A stretch of 64,000 nt of DNA from Sphingopyxis sp. OAS728. GTDB taxonomy: Bacteria; Pseudomonadota; Alphaproteobacteria; Sphingomonadales; Sphingomonadaceae. The stretch covers positions 1,364,001-1,428,000 of the forward strand of contig NZ_JADBDT010000001.1 of the NCBI RefSeq assembly GCF_014873485.1. Reading direction: 5' to 3'. The notes under the pieces are model-generated. The model did no database searches and was not told where the DNA came from. It was given only the letters and a program-made list of their open reading frames with translations. Shown here piece by piece: positions 1 through 8,356 of this stretch (positions within the stretch are counted from its first letter, which is position 1; the number at the start of each line of letters is the position of its first letter). The translations under genes and the position numbers were made by a program.

Positions 1-405
1 CGACAGATTATAATAGCGCACATAGGTTTCAAAGCGCGTGTGAACCGAACAGGCGACCGGGAGCCGTCGGCGCCGCGCCCATGCCGCCGCCTGCCGCGCG
101 ACGCGGTCGGGGCTGGAGATATGGACGATATTGGGAGCGAAAGCGGTGATGTCTTCACGGACGCGGGACGAGAAGGACACCGGAATGCGATATTCGCTGC
201 GCCCCGGAATCGCGACCGACGGCACGCTGACCAGATCGCCCGTCGGCTCGAAAGCCGGGTGCGCGATCGTCGGCGAATAGACGCGTACGGCGGCGCCATG
301 ATCCTGAAGATAGCCGACCAGACGGTTCAGCGCCTTGTTCGCGCCGTCGGTGGTCATGTTATAATTGCCGCTGAACAGGGCGATGCGAAGGTCGGAGACG
401 TCCAT
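1..405 (-). CDS. Glycosyltransferase family 4, N-terminal part (cut by window edge)
   Basis: The gene reads leftwards out of the window, so only the first 135 codons are visible. It begins MDVSDLRIALFSGNYN, and a short stretch later shows a TTDGANKALNRL segment. HISSPDRVARQAAAWARRR and SVHTRFETYVRYY follow. This is the N-terminal Rossmann half of GT-B family 4 sugar transferases of the SqdX/MgtA kind, which build glycolipids or glycosylated surface polymers. The donor-binding C-terminal half is outside the window, so donor and acceptor cannot be stated. The ATG at 403-405 is the only reasonable start. Confidence 0.75.
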   Translation of the reverse strand, partial: MDVSDLRIALFSGNYNMTTDGANKALNRLVGYLQDHGAAVRVYSPTIAHPAFEPTGDLVSVPSVAIPGRSEYRIPVSFSSRVREDITAFAPNIVHISSPDRVARQAAAWARRRRLPVACSVHTRFETYVRYYNLS

Positions 406-449
406 CGCGCCTGCGCTAATCCCCTCGCGCCGCAAACGCAACGCCGCCG

Positions 450-1511
450 TCAGGCCATGATACTATATGGTTCGCCCGGTTTCGAACGGCACATGCGTTT
501 CGACACGCGCGTTTCCTCGCCCTCGACAATCGCAATGTCGGTGATCGACAGGCACTTGCTGCCATTGGGTTCGGTGTTGAGCGCGGTAATCGTCGACGAC
601 CCCGCGACGCCCTCGCGCGTCGGGCTCGTCCAGTTGGCGGTCGCACCGACCTCTTCCTTTTTCGTGACCGCGACGGTCGCCTCGGCGGCGACCTTTTGTT
701 CCTTTTCGTCAAGCTGGCAGGCGATTTCGGCAACGAGCACCGCACCGACCAGCCCCGACACAAGCGTACCGACGCCCTTGAGCCCCACGGCACTGCCCGC
801 GACGCCGCCGATAAGGCCGCCCAGAGCGCCGCCGCGCTTGCGCGCCTTCTTGCATTTGGGATCGGGTGCGTCGTTGCTCGCGCGCTTCGTCTCGTCGCCT
901 TTCTTTTTGGACGGCTTCTCCGTGACTTCGGGAGCGGCGACTTTGACGGCCGAAGCAGGCACCGGATAACCGTTGCAACCGGTGTTGAAGCAGAAGCGGT
1001 CGGCCAGATAGGCGCGATCGGTCTGATATTGCGCCTCGAGCCCGCGATAGGCGGTGAGGTTCGCACCTTCGGGACCGGAGGCCGCGTGCTCAGCCATAAC
1101 GCTCTTGTAGAACCGGTCCTGGGTGGCGGGGGAGTAGCGCATATTGCCGCCAACTTTGGTCGTATAGAGCGCCGACAAGGCGTTCTGATAGACGATCATC
1201 GCCTCGCGATACGGCAGCATTTTCTGTGAATAATATGTGTCGATCGCTACCGTGCAGCGGTTGATCGCCGCCGCCTTGTCGAACGGCGCATCGATCTTTT
1301 TATAATCCTCGCGGCACTTGGGATAGCTGCGCGTATCGAGCGCAGGCCGTTCGGGAAGGGCGGGAAGCGCCGGTTCGGCGACTGGCGCGGGGACGAAGGC
1401 CTTGTCGCCTTCGCTCGGGGTACTTTGCCAGGCCGCAGCGACGGCGCTGCCCGACAACAACACCAGAAAGATGGCGCCTAACCCCGATCGATATCGCAGC
1501 TTTGCCCGCAT
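450..1511 (-). CDS. Secreted protein with a glycine-zipper segment
   Basis: This is an exported protein of 353 residues. An N-terminal signal peptide (hydrophobic GAIFLVLLSGSAVAAA) is followed by a cysteine-containing region. A glycine zipper with GGALGGLIGGVAGSAVG lies at about two thirds of the length, and the C-terminal domain has two further cysteines. Glycine zippers of this type occur in outer-membrane or periplasmic proteins that insert in or pack against membranes. I chose the ATG at 1509-1511 because a GGGAG ribosome site lies 7-8 bases upstream and the signal peptide starts there; an upstream in-frame ATG at 1565 would add 18 non-signal residues. The specific role is unknown. Confidence 0.7.
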   Translation of the reverse strand: MRAKLRYRSGLGAIFLVLLSGSAVAAAWQSTPSEGDKAFVPAPVAEPALPALPERPALDTRSYPKCREDYKKIDAPFDKAAAINRCTVAIDTYYSQKMLPYREAMIVYQNALSALYTTKVGGNMRYSPATQDRFYKSVMAEHAASGPEGANLTAYRGLEAQYQTDRAYLADRFCFNTGCNGYPVPASAVKVAAPEVTEKPSKKKGDETKRASNDAPDPKCKKARKRGGALGGLIGGVAGSAVGLKGVGTLVSGLVGAVLVAEIACQLDEKEQKVAAEATVAVTKKEEVGATANWTSPTREGVAGSSTITALNTEPNGSKCLSITDIAIVEGEETRVSKRMCRSKPGEPYSIMA

Positions 1512-1681
1512 GACTGAACTCCCACCCTTGTCTCCAAGGCTAGGCTGGAATGGCCGGCGCCTCAAGCGGGGTCAATGACGGGGGTCACACCGCTACGTTC
1601 GCGTCGTGATATTGTTTTGCCGGCGTCGATGACATAGCCTGATAGCGCCCGTGTGGTTGGGGATCATTTGGGGATGATCGA

Positions 1682-2401
1682 ATGAACCGTTGGATCAAAT
1701 CGGTCGCAGCATTTGCCGGGGCGCTCGCGTGCACCGCCGCGACGCCGCCCGGCATGGACCCCGACAATCCCACCTGCCCCGCCAAGCCGAATTGGTCGGA
1801 CTATAAGACGATGGTGCTGACCCCGTTCCAGCGCAGCGGCGAAACCGTGCTGCTCGCCGAGGGCCGCGTCGACAGCGAGCTTCCGGCGCGGCTCGAGAAG
1901 GTGCTGACCGATAATCCGTCGATCAGCGAGATATGGATCCGCTCGCCGGGCGGGGATGCGCGGGCGGGCAATGCGGCGGGATTGCTGATCCGCAAATTCA
2001 GCAAGGAACGCCAGATGGTGACGCGCATTCCGTCGGGCTGGACCTGTTTCAGCGCGTGCAATTTCGTCTTCATGGGCGGCCGGGCGCGGACGATCGATCC
2101 GGGCGGCTATTTCATGGTCCATATGTTCACCATGACCGGCGACAAGAACGCCATTCAGTCGAGCGTCGCGCTGGGCGCAGAGTCCACAACCGAGTTGATC
2201 AGCGATGTCGAGCGCGAGGCGGCGCTGATGGCCACCGAGGACAATGACTTGCTCATCCGCCTCGACGTCTCGCGCGACCTCCTGTCCGACATCATGTACC
2301 GGCAGAAATCGATCGCAACCGCGAGCGACCGGTCGACGCGGCGCTGCCTGACCCGGAAGGAAGCGCTGAAATATAATGTGGTCAATATAGACGCGGACTA
2401 G
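1682..2401 (+). CDS. Periplasmic ClpP/crotonase-fold protein (COG3904-like)
   Basis: A 239-residue protein with an N-terminal export signal. It has the pattern of exported ClpP-like serine hydrolases: WIRSPGGDARAG (oxyanion-hole glycines), TCFSACNFVFMGG (serine-alanine-cysteine around the expected nucleophile) and GGYFMVHMF (candidate catalytic histidine). These proteins are usually annotated as hypothetical, and the substrate is unknown. A GGGGATGATCG ribosome site precedes the ATG. It is convergent with corC, with only nine bases between the stops. Confidence 0.7.
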   Translation: MNRWIKSVAAFAGALACTAATPPGMDPDNPTCPAKPNWSDYKTMVLTPFQRSGETVLLAEGRVDSELPARLEKVLTDNPSISEIWIRSPGGDARAGNAAGLLIRKFSKERQMVTRIPSGWTCFSACNFVFMGGRARTIDPGGYFMVHMFTMTGDKNAIQSSVALGAESTTELISDVEREAALMATEDNDLLIRLDVSRDLLSDIMYRQKSIATASDRSTRRCLTRKEALKYNVVNIDAD

Positions 2402-2410
2402 CCGGCGCCG

Positions 2411-3349
2411 CTAGTCGCCGGTCTCCGACGGCGCTTCGAGGTCGACCACCACCGGCGGATGGAGGCGCAGGTGGTGAACGCGGCGCTCGTCGGCCTCGGT
2501 CACCTCGATGCGCCAGCCGCTCGGATGCTGCAATATTTCGCCAACCTCTGGCACATGGCCCGCGAGCACCGCCGCGAGACCGCCCAGCGTGTCGACATCT
2601 TCCTCGACCTCGGCAAGCCGCGGGTCGATCGCCTCGCCGACATCGTCGAGTTCGGCGCGCGCGTCGGCTTCCCAGCAGCCGCCTTCGCCGGGCGCGAACA
2701 GCGCGGTCGGCTCGTCGTCATGCTCGTCCTCGATCTCGCCGACGATTTCCTCGACCAGATCCTCGATAGTGAGCAACCCCTCGGTGCCCGAATATTCGTC
2801 GATGACGATCGCAAGGTGCGTCCGTTTCGCGCGCATCTCGGCAAGCAGGTCGAGCACGCCCATCGATTGCGGCACGTAAAGCGGCTGGCGGATGAGGTCG
2901 AGCAAAGGCGGCGGCGTGCGCCCCTCGGCGAGCACCGCGAACACGTCCTTGACGTGGATCATGCCGACGACCTCGTCGAGATTTTCGCGATAGACCGGCA
3001 GGCGGCTGTGGCCGGCTTCGGCGAAGGACGCGACGACCTCGGCAAAGCTGGCGCTTTCGGGGATGGCGATGATGTCGGCGCGCGGCACCGCGACATCGTC
3101 GACTGTCTGCTCGCCGAAATGGAGCAGGTTGCGGAGCATCTTGCGTTCGATCGGCGACAGGTCGCCAACGACGCTGCTGCCACGCCGGTCGTCGCCCTCT
3201 TCCTCGGCCTCGTCGATGACCTCTTCGATCTGTTCGCGCAGCGAGGGCTCCTTGTCGCCGCCGAACAGCAGTGTTTTCAGCCCGGACAAGAGTCCGGGTC
3301 TACTACTGTCCTCTTCCGATCGGTTCGAAGATCCCTGGTCGTCGGGCAT
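2411..3349 (-). CDS. corC: CorC/HlyC-family CBS-domain protein
   Basis: A 312-residue soluble protein. An acidic N-terminus is followed by two CBS domains (from VAVPRADIIAIPE through VIDEYSGTEGLLTIEDLVEEIVGEIEDEHD) and a C-terminal transporter-associated domain (DTLGGLAAVLAGHVPEVGE). This is the cytosolic CorC type, lacking the membrane DUF21 domain. It is linked to magnesium/cobalt efflux and membrane integrity and usually lies between ybeY and lnt. Here it follows ybeY by 18 bases on the same strand, but no lnt follows; the next gene is convergent. Confidence 0.9.
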   Translation of the reverse strand: MPDDQGSSNRSEEDSSRPGLLSGLKTLLFGGDKEPSLREQIEEVIDEAEEEGDDRRGSSVVGDLSPIERKMLRNLLHFGEQTVDDVAVPRADIIAIPESASFAEVVASFAEAGHSRLPVYRENLDEVVGMIHVKDVFAVLAEGRTPPPLLDLIRQPLYVPQSMGVLDLLAEMRAKRTHLAIVIDEYSGTEGLLTIEDLVEEIVGEIEDEHDDEPTALFAPGEGGCWEADARAELDDVGEAIDPRLAEVEEDVDTLGGLAAVLAGHVPEVGEILQHPSGWRIEVTEADERRVHHLRLHPPVVVDLEAPSETGD

Positions 3350-3367
3350 AGATACGGCTTTTCCCTG

Positions 3368-3874
3368 TTAATCCTGATCCGCATATGGATTGGCGATGCC
3401 CAGCGATGCAAGCGCTTTCACCTCGAGCGCCTCCATCGCCGCGGCGCTGGCGTCGTCCATATGGTCGTAACCGACGAGATGCAGCGTGCCGTGGACGATC
3501 AGATGCGTCGCATGATCGGGAATCGAAATCCCCTTCTCCTCTGCTTCACGCGCGCAGGTTTCGCGCGCGAGCACGATGTCGCCGAGCAGGATTTCGCCAT
3601 CGTCGCTGTTCGACATGGCGATGAGAAGGTCGGCCTGCACCTGCGGGAACGACAACACGTTGGTCGGCTTGTCTTTACCGCGGAAATCGCGGTTGAGCGC
3701 GTGCACCTCTTCATCGTCGGTCAGGCGCACCGAAACCTCGACGAGCGGCGCGGCGTCGGCGAGCGCGGCATAGGGCGTCAGCGCGAGCGCCGCGGCAACC
3801 GCCTCCCCTGCCCGCACCTCCCAGTCGAGCGCATCGGGCCAGGGCTGGGCTTCGTGGGTCTCGACGCTCAGCAC
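3368..3874 (-). CDS. ybeY: Endoribonuclease YbeY
   Basis: A 168-residue protein of normal YbeY length. The zinc-binding H-x3-H-x5-H motif is plain in HLIVHGTLHLVGYDH, preceded by NRDFRGKDKPTNVLSFP and LLGDIVLA. YbeY is a single-strand endonuclease needed for 16S rRNA 3'-end maturation and ribosome quality control. The start is GTG, with no strong ribosome site. In most proteobacteria phoH sits directly upstream; here it is 8.2 kb away at 12117-13124. Confidence 0.93.
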   Translation of the reverse strand: MLSVETHEAQPWPDALDWEVRAGEAVAAALALTPYAALADAAPLVEVSVRLTDDEEVHALNRDFRGKDKPTNVLSFPQVQADLLIAMSNSDDGEILLGDIVLARETCAREAEEKGISIPDHATHLIVHGTLHLVGYDHMDDASAAAMEALEVKALASLGIANPYADQD

Positions 3875-4025
3875 GGGAAATAGGCTTTCTGAAAAGGCGC
3901 GGAAATCTGCGCAACTTCACTCGCAATTCGGGTGTGCGCGGCTGGCATGGTCGTCGAAGAGATCATCGCGCGACGCTATCGCGGCGCGACATTGTAGGAC
4001 AGCGAAAACTTCGGATCGACGACGC

Positions 4026-5795
4026 CTAGAGACGATCCATGCGCAGCCAGCGGGCATCGCCAAGCCACGCCTTCGACAAGGCCCTGTCGGCGGCGGCCGC
4101 TTCGAGCTTGTGCCCCTGTGCGGCTTCGCTGCGCTTCAGCCCGTAAAGCGCCCAGCCATTGTTCGGCGCCTGCGCCAGCGCACCGCGGAAGGCTTCGCTC
4201 GCTTCGCCATATCGCTTCTTCTGGAACAACGCGGCGCCGAGCGACTGTTTGACCGGATAATACCAATAGGTCGGCTCCTGATAAGGAAGCCTGCCTTCGA
4301 TCTCGATCGCCTTGCGATAGAAGGCGATCGCCTCGTCATAACGGCGGCCCGCAAAGGCAAGGCGGCCGCGTGCGACCTGTTCGGCCAGTGTCACCAGGTC
4401 CGCCGCCGGAACCCCCTGATCGATCATCGCCTTCATCGCGTCGGAACCGCGAATTTTATCCATCGCCGCCAATTCGCGGTCGAAACCGGCGCGGTTCCGC
4501 TGCTGCGCATAGGCGATGGCGCGGGCATAGTGGCGCATCGCCGTCGGATAGGCGAGCCGCGCATCGGGTGCCGGCATCGCGAGGATGGCCTTTGGCTCGG
4601 CGAATTGCGCCATCGCCAGATAGGGCGCGGCGTCGATCGCCTGGATCCAGGCAAACCGTTCCGAGGTTGCCGGATCGAGTACGGTGCCGAGGCGCTGCGC
4701 CTCACGGACGGCGGTCGGCATATCGCCCGCCATCTGCGCCGAGGTGACGATGAAGTGGATATTGTGCGGATAATAGCCGTAGCGCACGAGGCCGTGGTCG
4801 CCGGCGTCACGGATGAAGGCTTCGTCGGCGCGCGCCGCCGCGATGTTCACGCGGATCGAGTCGGCGTGGCGCCCGCGCAGTTGATAGATATGCCCCGGCA
4901 TATGGACGAGATGTGCCGCACTCGGCGCACGGGGGCTGGCGAGCCGGTCCGCCGCCGCTTCGGCACGCTGCGGATCGACCGATTCCATCAGGTGGATGTA
5001 GAGATGGTTCGCCTGCACATGGTCGGGATTTCGGCGCAGCACCGCCTCGACAAGGCGCACCGCCTCACCGCTGCGACCGACCGGCGTCCGCTTGTCGGTT
5101 TCCCAATAATTCCACGGGCTCGTGTCCATCGCCGCTTCGGCCGCGAGGATCGCGACATCGTCGTCATCGGGAAAGCGGCGTGCGACGTCGAGCATCGCGT
5201 CGGCATAGGCGGCATCCAGCGCGGCGCGATCGGCCGACGGGTCGCGTGAATAGCGAAGCGCAACGGCCTCGATCAGCGCCCGCTCCATCGGCGTCGCGCC
5301 CGCGCGCAAGGCCATGGCGCGGTCCATCGCGTCGAGCGCTGCGGCATGGTCGCGATCGTCCATCGGCGCATTGATATTCGGGCCGAGCGCGACCGCCTCA
5401 CCCCACCAGCACGCCGCGCAGCCGGGATCGCGGCGCTGCGCCTCGCGGAACGAGCGAACCGCCCCGGCATGGTTGAAGCCATAGGTCAGCAGCAAGCCCT
5501 GGCTGAAATATTGCTTCGCCTGCGTATCGCGCGTCGAAACGGGGAATGTTGATGACGCCAGATCGGCGAAGAGCGGGATCGTCTTTCCCTCGCTCGCCGG
5601 CGCAGCGTAGGCGGTCGCGATCAACAGATTTTGCGCGAGACTGGAACCCGCGCGGCGCGCACCGCAATAGAGCGACGCCAGCCGGCTGGGATCGAGCGCC
5701 TCAAGCGCGGCGGCCGAAAAGCCCGACGGCTGGGCAAAGCTGGAAAGCGAAAATCCGGCCACGACGAGCGCGGCGACCTTGAACGGCTGGCGCAT
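4026..5795 (-). CDS. Exported TPR-repeat protein
   Basis: A 589-residue protein with an N-terminal signal peptide (VAALVVAGFSLSSFAQ) followed by tetratricopeptide-like helical repeats (for example YFSQGLLLTYGFNHAGAVRSF, HLVHMPGHIYQLRGRHADSI and YDEAIAFYRKAIEIEG). It resembles large alphaproteobacterial TPR proteins of unknown role that probably act as periplasmic scaffolds. The ATG at 5793-5795 is preceded by GAGGGG seven bases upstream; an in-frame GTG directly before it could also be used. It stands alone between ybeY and the ECF41 unit. Confidence 0.78.
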   Translation of the reverse strand: MRQPFKVAALVVAGFSLSSFAQPSGFSAAALEALDPSRLASLYCGARRAGSSLAQNLLIATAYAAPASEGKTIPLFADLASSTFPVSTRDTQAKQYFSQGLLLTYGFNHAGAVRSFREAQRRDPGCAACWWGEAVALGPNINAPMDDRDHAAALDAMDRAMALRAGATPMERALIEAVALRYSRDPSADRAALDAAYADAMLDVARRFPDDDDVAILAAEAAMDTSPWNYWETDKRTPVGRSGEAVRLVEAVLRRNPDHVQANHLYIHLMESVDPQRAEAAADRLASPRAPSAAHLVHMPGHIYQLRGRHADSIRVNIAAARADEAFIRDAGDHGLVRYGYYPHNIHFIVTSAQMAGDMPTAVREAQRLGTVLDPATSERFAWIQAIDAAPYLAMAQFAEPKAILAMPAPDARLAYPTAMRHYARAIAYAQQRNRAGFDRELAAMDKIRGSDAMKAMIDQGVPAADLVTLAEQVARGRLAFAGRRYDEAIAFYRKAIEIEGRLPYQEPTYWYYPVKQSLGAALFQKKRYGEASEAFRGALAQAPNNGWALYGLKRSEAAQGHKLEAAAADRALSKAWLGDARWLRMDRL

Positions 5796-5923
5796 CACAA
5801 TTCCCCTCTTCCCCGAAGGCGAACTCGAAATAGCGGTGCACGCGTACCACGAAAGTAGGAGCGTCAGAAATCAAATGTGGCGGCAATTTTCAGATCATAT
5901 TGAGTAAAATGCCGAAAAGCCTA

Positions 5924-6802
5924 TCAATGCATATGCTTAAGCTTGTCCGGGTTTCGCATCACATAGATGCCGGTGACCTTGCCATCCTCGATTTCGAGCG
6001 CGGTGGTCTGAAACTCTCCGTCGGCCTCGCGCGTGACGAAGCCCGGCAGGCCGTTGATCATCCCGGCGCGGACGAGCGTCGAGCCATATTTGCCGTACAT
6101 TACCGCAAAGCTGCGATGCAGCTTGAGCACGATATCATAGCCGAGTGCCGGTTCGACCACCGCAGGACGCTTGCCCCCGCCATCGGCCCACATGCCGACG
6201 TCGGCAGCGAGCAGCGAACCGAGCGCGCCCATGTCGCCGCTGCGCGATGCCGCAAAAAAGGCATTGGCGATCTCGAGCCCCTGCTCCTTTTCGAGCTTGT
6301 AGCGCGGGCGCGCGTCGCGGACGTGCGTGCGAGCGCGCGCGGCGAGCTGACGCGTTGCGGCGGGATCGCGGTCGATCGTCTTCGCAACCTCGTCGAACTC
6401 GACGCCGAAGACATCGTGGAGCAGGAAAGCGGCGCGTTCGAGCGGCGACAGGCGCTCGAGCGCGAGCATTAGCGGCAGCGTGACATCATCCTCTTCCTCC
6501 TCCTCGACCAGCGGGTCGGGGAGCCACTGGCCGACATAGGTCTCGCGCTGGTGTCGCGCCGACTTGATCTGGTCGAGGCAGAGCCGCGTCACCGCGCGGC
6601 GAAGAAAGGCCGCCGGCTCGCGCACCGCGCTGCGGTCGGTGCCGAGCCAGCGGATATAGGCATCCTGTACCACATCCTCGGCATCGGCGACCGAACCGAG
6701 CATGCGGTAAGCGACGCGGGTGAGAAGCGGACGCAGCGGGTCGAAACTCGCCGCTGCGTCCGCCGCCGCATCCATTTCGCCGCGGATGCCCTCGGGGGTC
6801 AT
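5924..6802 (-). CDS. ECF41-type RNA polymerase sigma factor with SnoaL-like C-terminal domain
   Basis: A 292-residue sigma factor. The sigma2 region (LLTRVAYRMLGSVADAEDVVQDAYIRWL) is followed by sigma4 (LPLMLALERLSPLERAAFLLHDVFGVEFDEVA). A C-terminal NTF2/SnoaL-like extension replaces an anti-sigma factor. Two group signatures are present: WLPDP in the linker (consensus WLPEP) and DGGGK in the extension. The start is the ATG at 6800-6802, which overlaps the stop of the AhpD-like gene by one base (TGATG), so the two are translationally coupled. ECF41 factors typically sit beside a carboxymuconolactone decarboxylase/AhpD, oxidoreductase or epimerase gene that they control, as here. Confidence 0.92.
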   Translation of the reverse strand: MTPEGIRGEMDAAADAAASFDPLRPLLTRVAYRMLGSVADAEDVVQDAYIRWLGTDRSAVREPAAFLRRAVTRLCLDQIKSARHQRETYVGQWLPDPLVEEEEEDDVTLPLMLALERLSPLERAAFLLHDVFGVEFDEVAKTIDRDPAATRQLAARARTHVRDARPRYKLEKEQGLEIANAFFAASRSGDMGALGSLLAADVGMWADGGGKRPAVVEPALGYDIVLKLHRSFAVMYGKYGSTLVRAGMINGLPGFVTREADGEFQTTALEIEDGKVTGIYVMRNPDKLKHMH

Positions 6803-7257
6803 CAGGCGGCCTTCAGCGCGCCGTTTTCGTACCAGAGGTCGAAACCGACCGCGATACGGTTCCAGCCATTGATGACGTTGATCATCACGGTCAGGTTCAC
6901 CTGTTCCTCCGGCGTGAAATGCGCTTCGAGCGCGTCCTTGGCTGCCTTCTGTGTGTGCCCTTCGGACAGCTTGGTCAAGGCGTCGGTCCACGCGAGCGCG
7001 GCGCGTTCGCGGTCTGTATAGACCGGGGCTTCGTGCCACGCCGAGAGCAGATACATGCGCTGTTCGGTCTCGCCCTTCGCGCGGGCTTCGACGGTGTGCA
7101 TATTGATGCAGTTGGCGCAGCCGTTGAGGATCGACGAGCGAATCTTCACCAGTTCGATCAGGCTTGCCTCGAGGCTCTTTTCGGCTGCGAGGCTGACGGC
7201 CATCCACTGCTTCATGAGCTGCGGGGCGGCGGCGTAGGGGTCGGTTACCTTGGTCAT
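6802..7257 (-). CDS. Carboxymuconolactone decarboxylase/AhpD-family protein
   Basis: A 151-residue protein of the AhpD-like fold. The CxxC plus histidine motif (NGCANCINMHT) is the redox centre of peroxidase members. The residues SILNGCANC and ERAALAWTDALTKL fit the family's two repeated helices. It is the first gene of a two-gene unit with the ECF41 sigma factor, one base overlapping. An AGGAG ribosome site lies seven bases upstream of the ATG. It is the expected target of the sigma factor, and its promoter matches the ECF41 consensus. Confidence 0.9.
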   Translation of the reverse strand: MTKVTDPYAAAPQLMKQWMAVSLAAEKSLEASLIELVKIRSSILNGCANCINMHTVEARAKGETEQRMYLLSAWHEAPVYTDRERAALAWTDALTKLSEGHTQKAAKDALEAHFTPEEQVNLTVMINVINGWNRIAVGFDLWYENGALKAA

Positions 7258-7290
7258 GTCATATCTCCTTCATGGGGGTTGTGCAGACTT

Positions 7291-7317
7291 GACGAGCGGG
7301 CCGCGGCGGATGTGACA
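7291..7317 (-). promoter_or_regulatory. Predicted ECF41-dependent promoter
   Basis: On the minus strand the sequence reads TGTCACA, 16 bases, then CGTC. As I recall the literature, the ECF41 promoter consensus is a TGTCACA -35 and a CGTC -10. The -10 lies about 34 bases upstream of the AhpD-like start codon, leaving a short leader with the ribosome site. The pairing of this promoter with a linked ECF41 gene points to autoregulation. Confidence 0.8.
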
Positions 7318-7472
7318 TGCCGGCCAAATATTTTTCGTCGGCATGCATTTTTCCGTGGCGACGGGGGCGAAAGGCAATGCCACTTTGGGATAGGGCGAGG
7401 TCGGCCGGGATATAGGTTGATGTGTCGCGGCGAGGCGCTAGCATCCCATCATCTTTGTTGGAGGGGGCAGTT

Positions 7473-7853
7473 ATGAAGTTTCTCGATGGTTTCGGTGAAC
7501 AGGCCTATGCCTTGCTGCGCATCGTCGCGGGCCTGTTGTTCCTTGCGCATGGCGTGCAGAAGTTCTTCGCATTCCCGGCCGCCTTTCCTTATCCGCTCAC
7601 GCCGATGCTCTATGGCGCGGGCACGATCGAACTGGTCGCGGGCGCGCTGATCATCATCGGCTTGTTCACCCGCCCCGCAGCGTTCATCGCGAGCGGGATG
7701 TCGGCGGTCGGTTACTGGACCGCGCACGCCACGCAGGGACTGTATCCGATCGCCAACGGCGGCGAGACGATCATCCTCTATTGCTTCATCTTCCTGTTCA
7801 TCGCGACGCGTGGTGCGGGCATCTGGAGCGTCGAGGGCGCAACGAAGAAATAA
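7473..7853 (+). CDS. DoxX-family membrane protein
   Basis: A 126-residue protein with about four membrane helices: ALLRIVAGLLFLAHGVQKFF, YGAGTIELVAGALIIIGLF, the AFIASGMSAVGYW segment and IILYCFIFLFIA. The first helix carries the family's R...HG.QK pattern. DoxX proteins are inner-membrane proteins linked to quinone-coupled or thiol redox work; the exact role here is unknown. The ATG at 7473 has a GGAGGGGG ribosome site; an in-frame start at 7422 would add non-conserved residues. The exonuclease-like gene follows by four bases. Confidence 0.85.
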   Translation: MKFLDGFGEQAYALLRIVAGLLFLAHGVQKFFAFPAAFPYPLTPMLYGAGTIELVAGALIIIGLFTRPAAFIASGMSAVGYWTAHATQGLYPIANGGETIILYCFIFLFIATRGAGIWSVEGATKK

Positions 7854-7857
7854 GGCG

Positions 7858-8304
7858 TTGCGCTATTATCTCGACGCCGAGTTCAACGGGTTCGGAGGGG
7901 CGCTGATTTCGATCGCGCTCGTTCCCGAAAGCGAGGGCTCGGCGCCCTTTTACGGCGCCATCGAATGCCGCGATCCGACACCATGGGTCGCGGCGCATGT
8001 CCTGCCCGCGCTCGACGTCCAGCCGATATCCTATGACGAACTACAATGGGCCTTTGCCGATTATCTATCGGCGGATCCGGAACCCGTGCTCGTCGCCGAC
8101 TGGCCGGAGGATATCGTTCACGCCGCGCGTCTGCTCGTCACCGACGACGGGCGGCGGCTGATCATATCGGCAGTGCGTTTCGAACTCGCCGAGGTGGTCA
8201 ATTTCTCGACCGCCGAACTCAGCCATGTCCCGCACAACGCCTATCATGACGCGGTCGCGCTCCGCACTTTCTGCATGGCGCGCCGCCACATCGCCACAAA
8301 ATAG
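7858..8304 (+). CDS. DEDDh-type 3'-5' exoribonuclease-like protein (Rv2179c-like)
   Basis: A 148-residue protein if translation starts at the TTG at 7858. It opens RYYLDAEFNGFGG, containing the DxE pair of the DnaQ/RNase T fold. VADWPEDI supplies a further acidic residue, and HNAYHDAVALR gives the HxxxxD pair. This matches short RNase AS-like 3'-5' exoribonucleases. No ATG is available near the conserved start. TTG at 7858 follows the doxX stop by four bases with an AAGG before it; a more upstream in-frame start inside doxX (7810) is less likely. Confidence 0.7.
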   Translation: MRYYLDAEFNGFGGALISIALVPESEGSAPFYGAIECRDPTPWVAAHVLPALDVQPISYDELQWAFADYLSADPEPVLVADWPEDIVHAARLLVTDDGRRLIISAVRFELAEVVNFSTAELSHVPHNAYHDAVALRTFCMARRHIATK

Positions 8305-8329
8305 GGGGCGGCCTTTGCGGGCCACCCCC
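8304..8329. terminator. Hairpin between convergent genes
   Basis: GGGGGCGGCC at 8304-8313 pairs with GGCCACCCCC at 8320-8329, a ten-base stem with one mismatch and a six-base loop. It starts at the last base of the upstream stop codon and lies between two convergent genes, so it could stop transcription from both sides. There is no clear T-run. Confidence 0.5.
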
Positions 8330-8356
8330 AGTTCGGGCTTCACATGGTGAAGGTCG

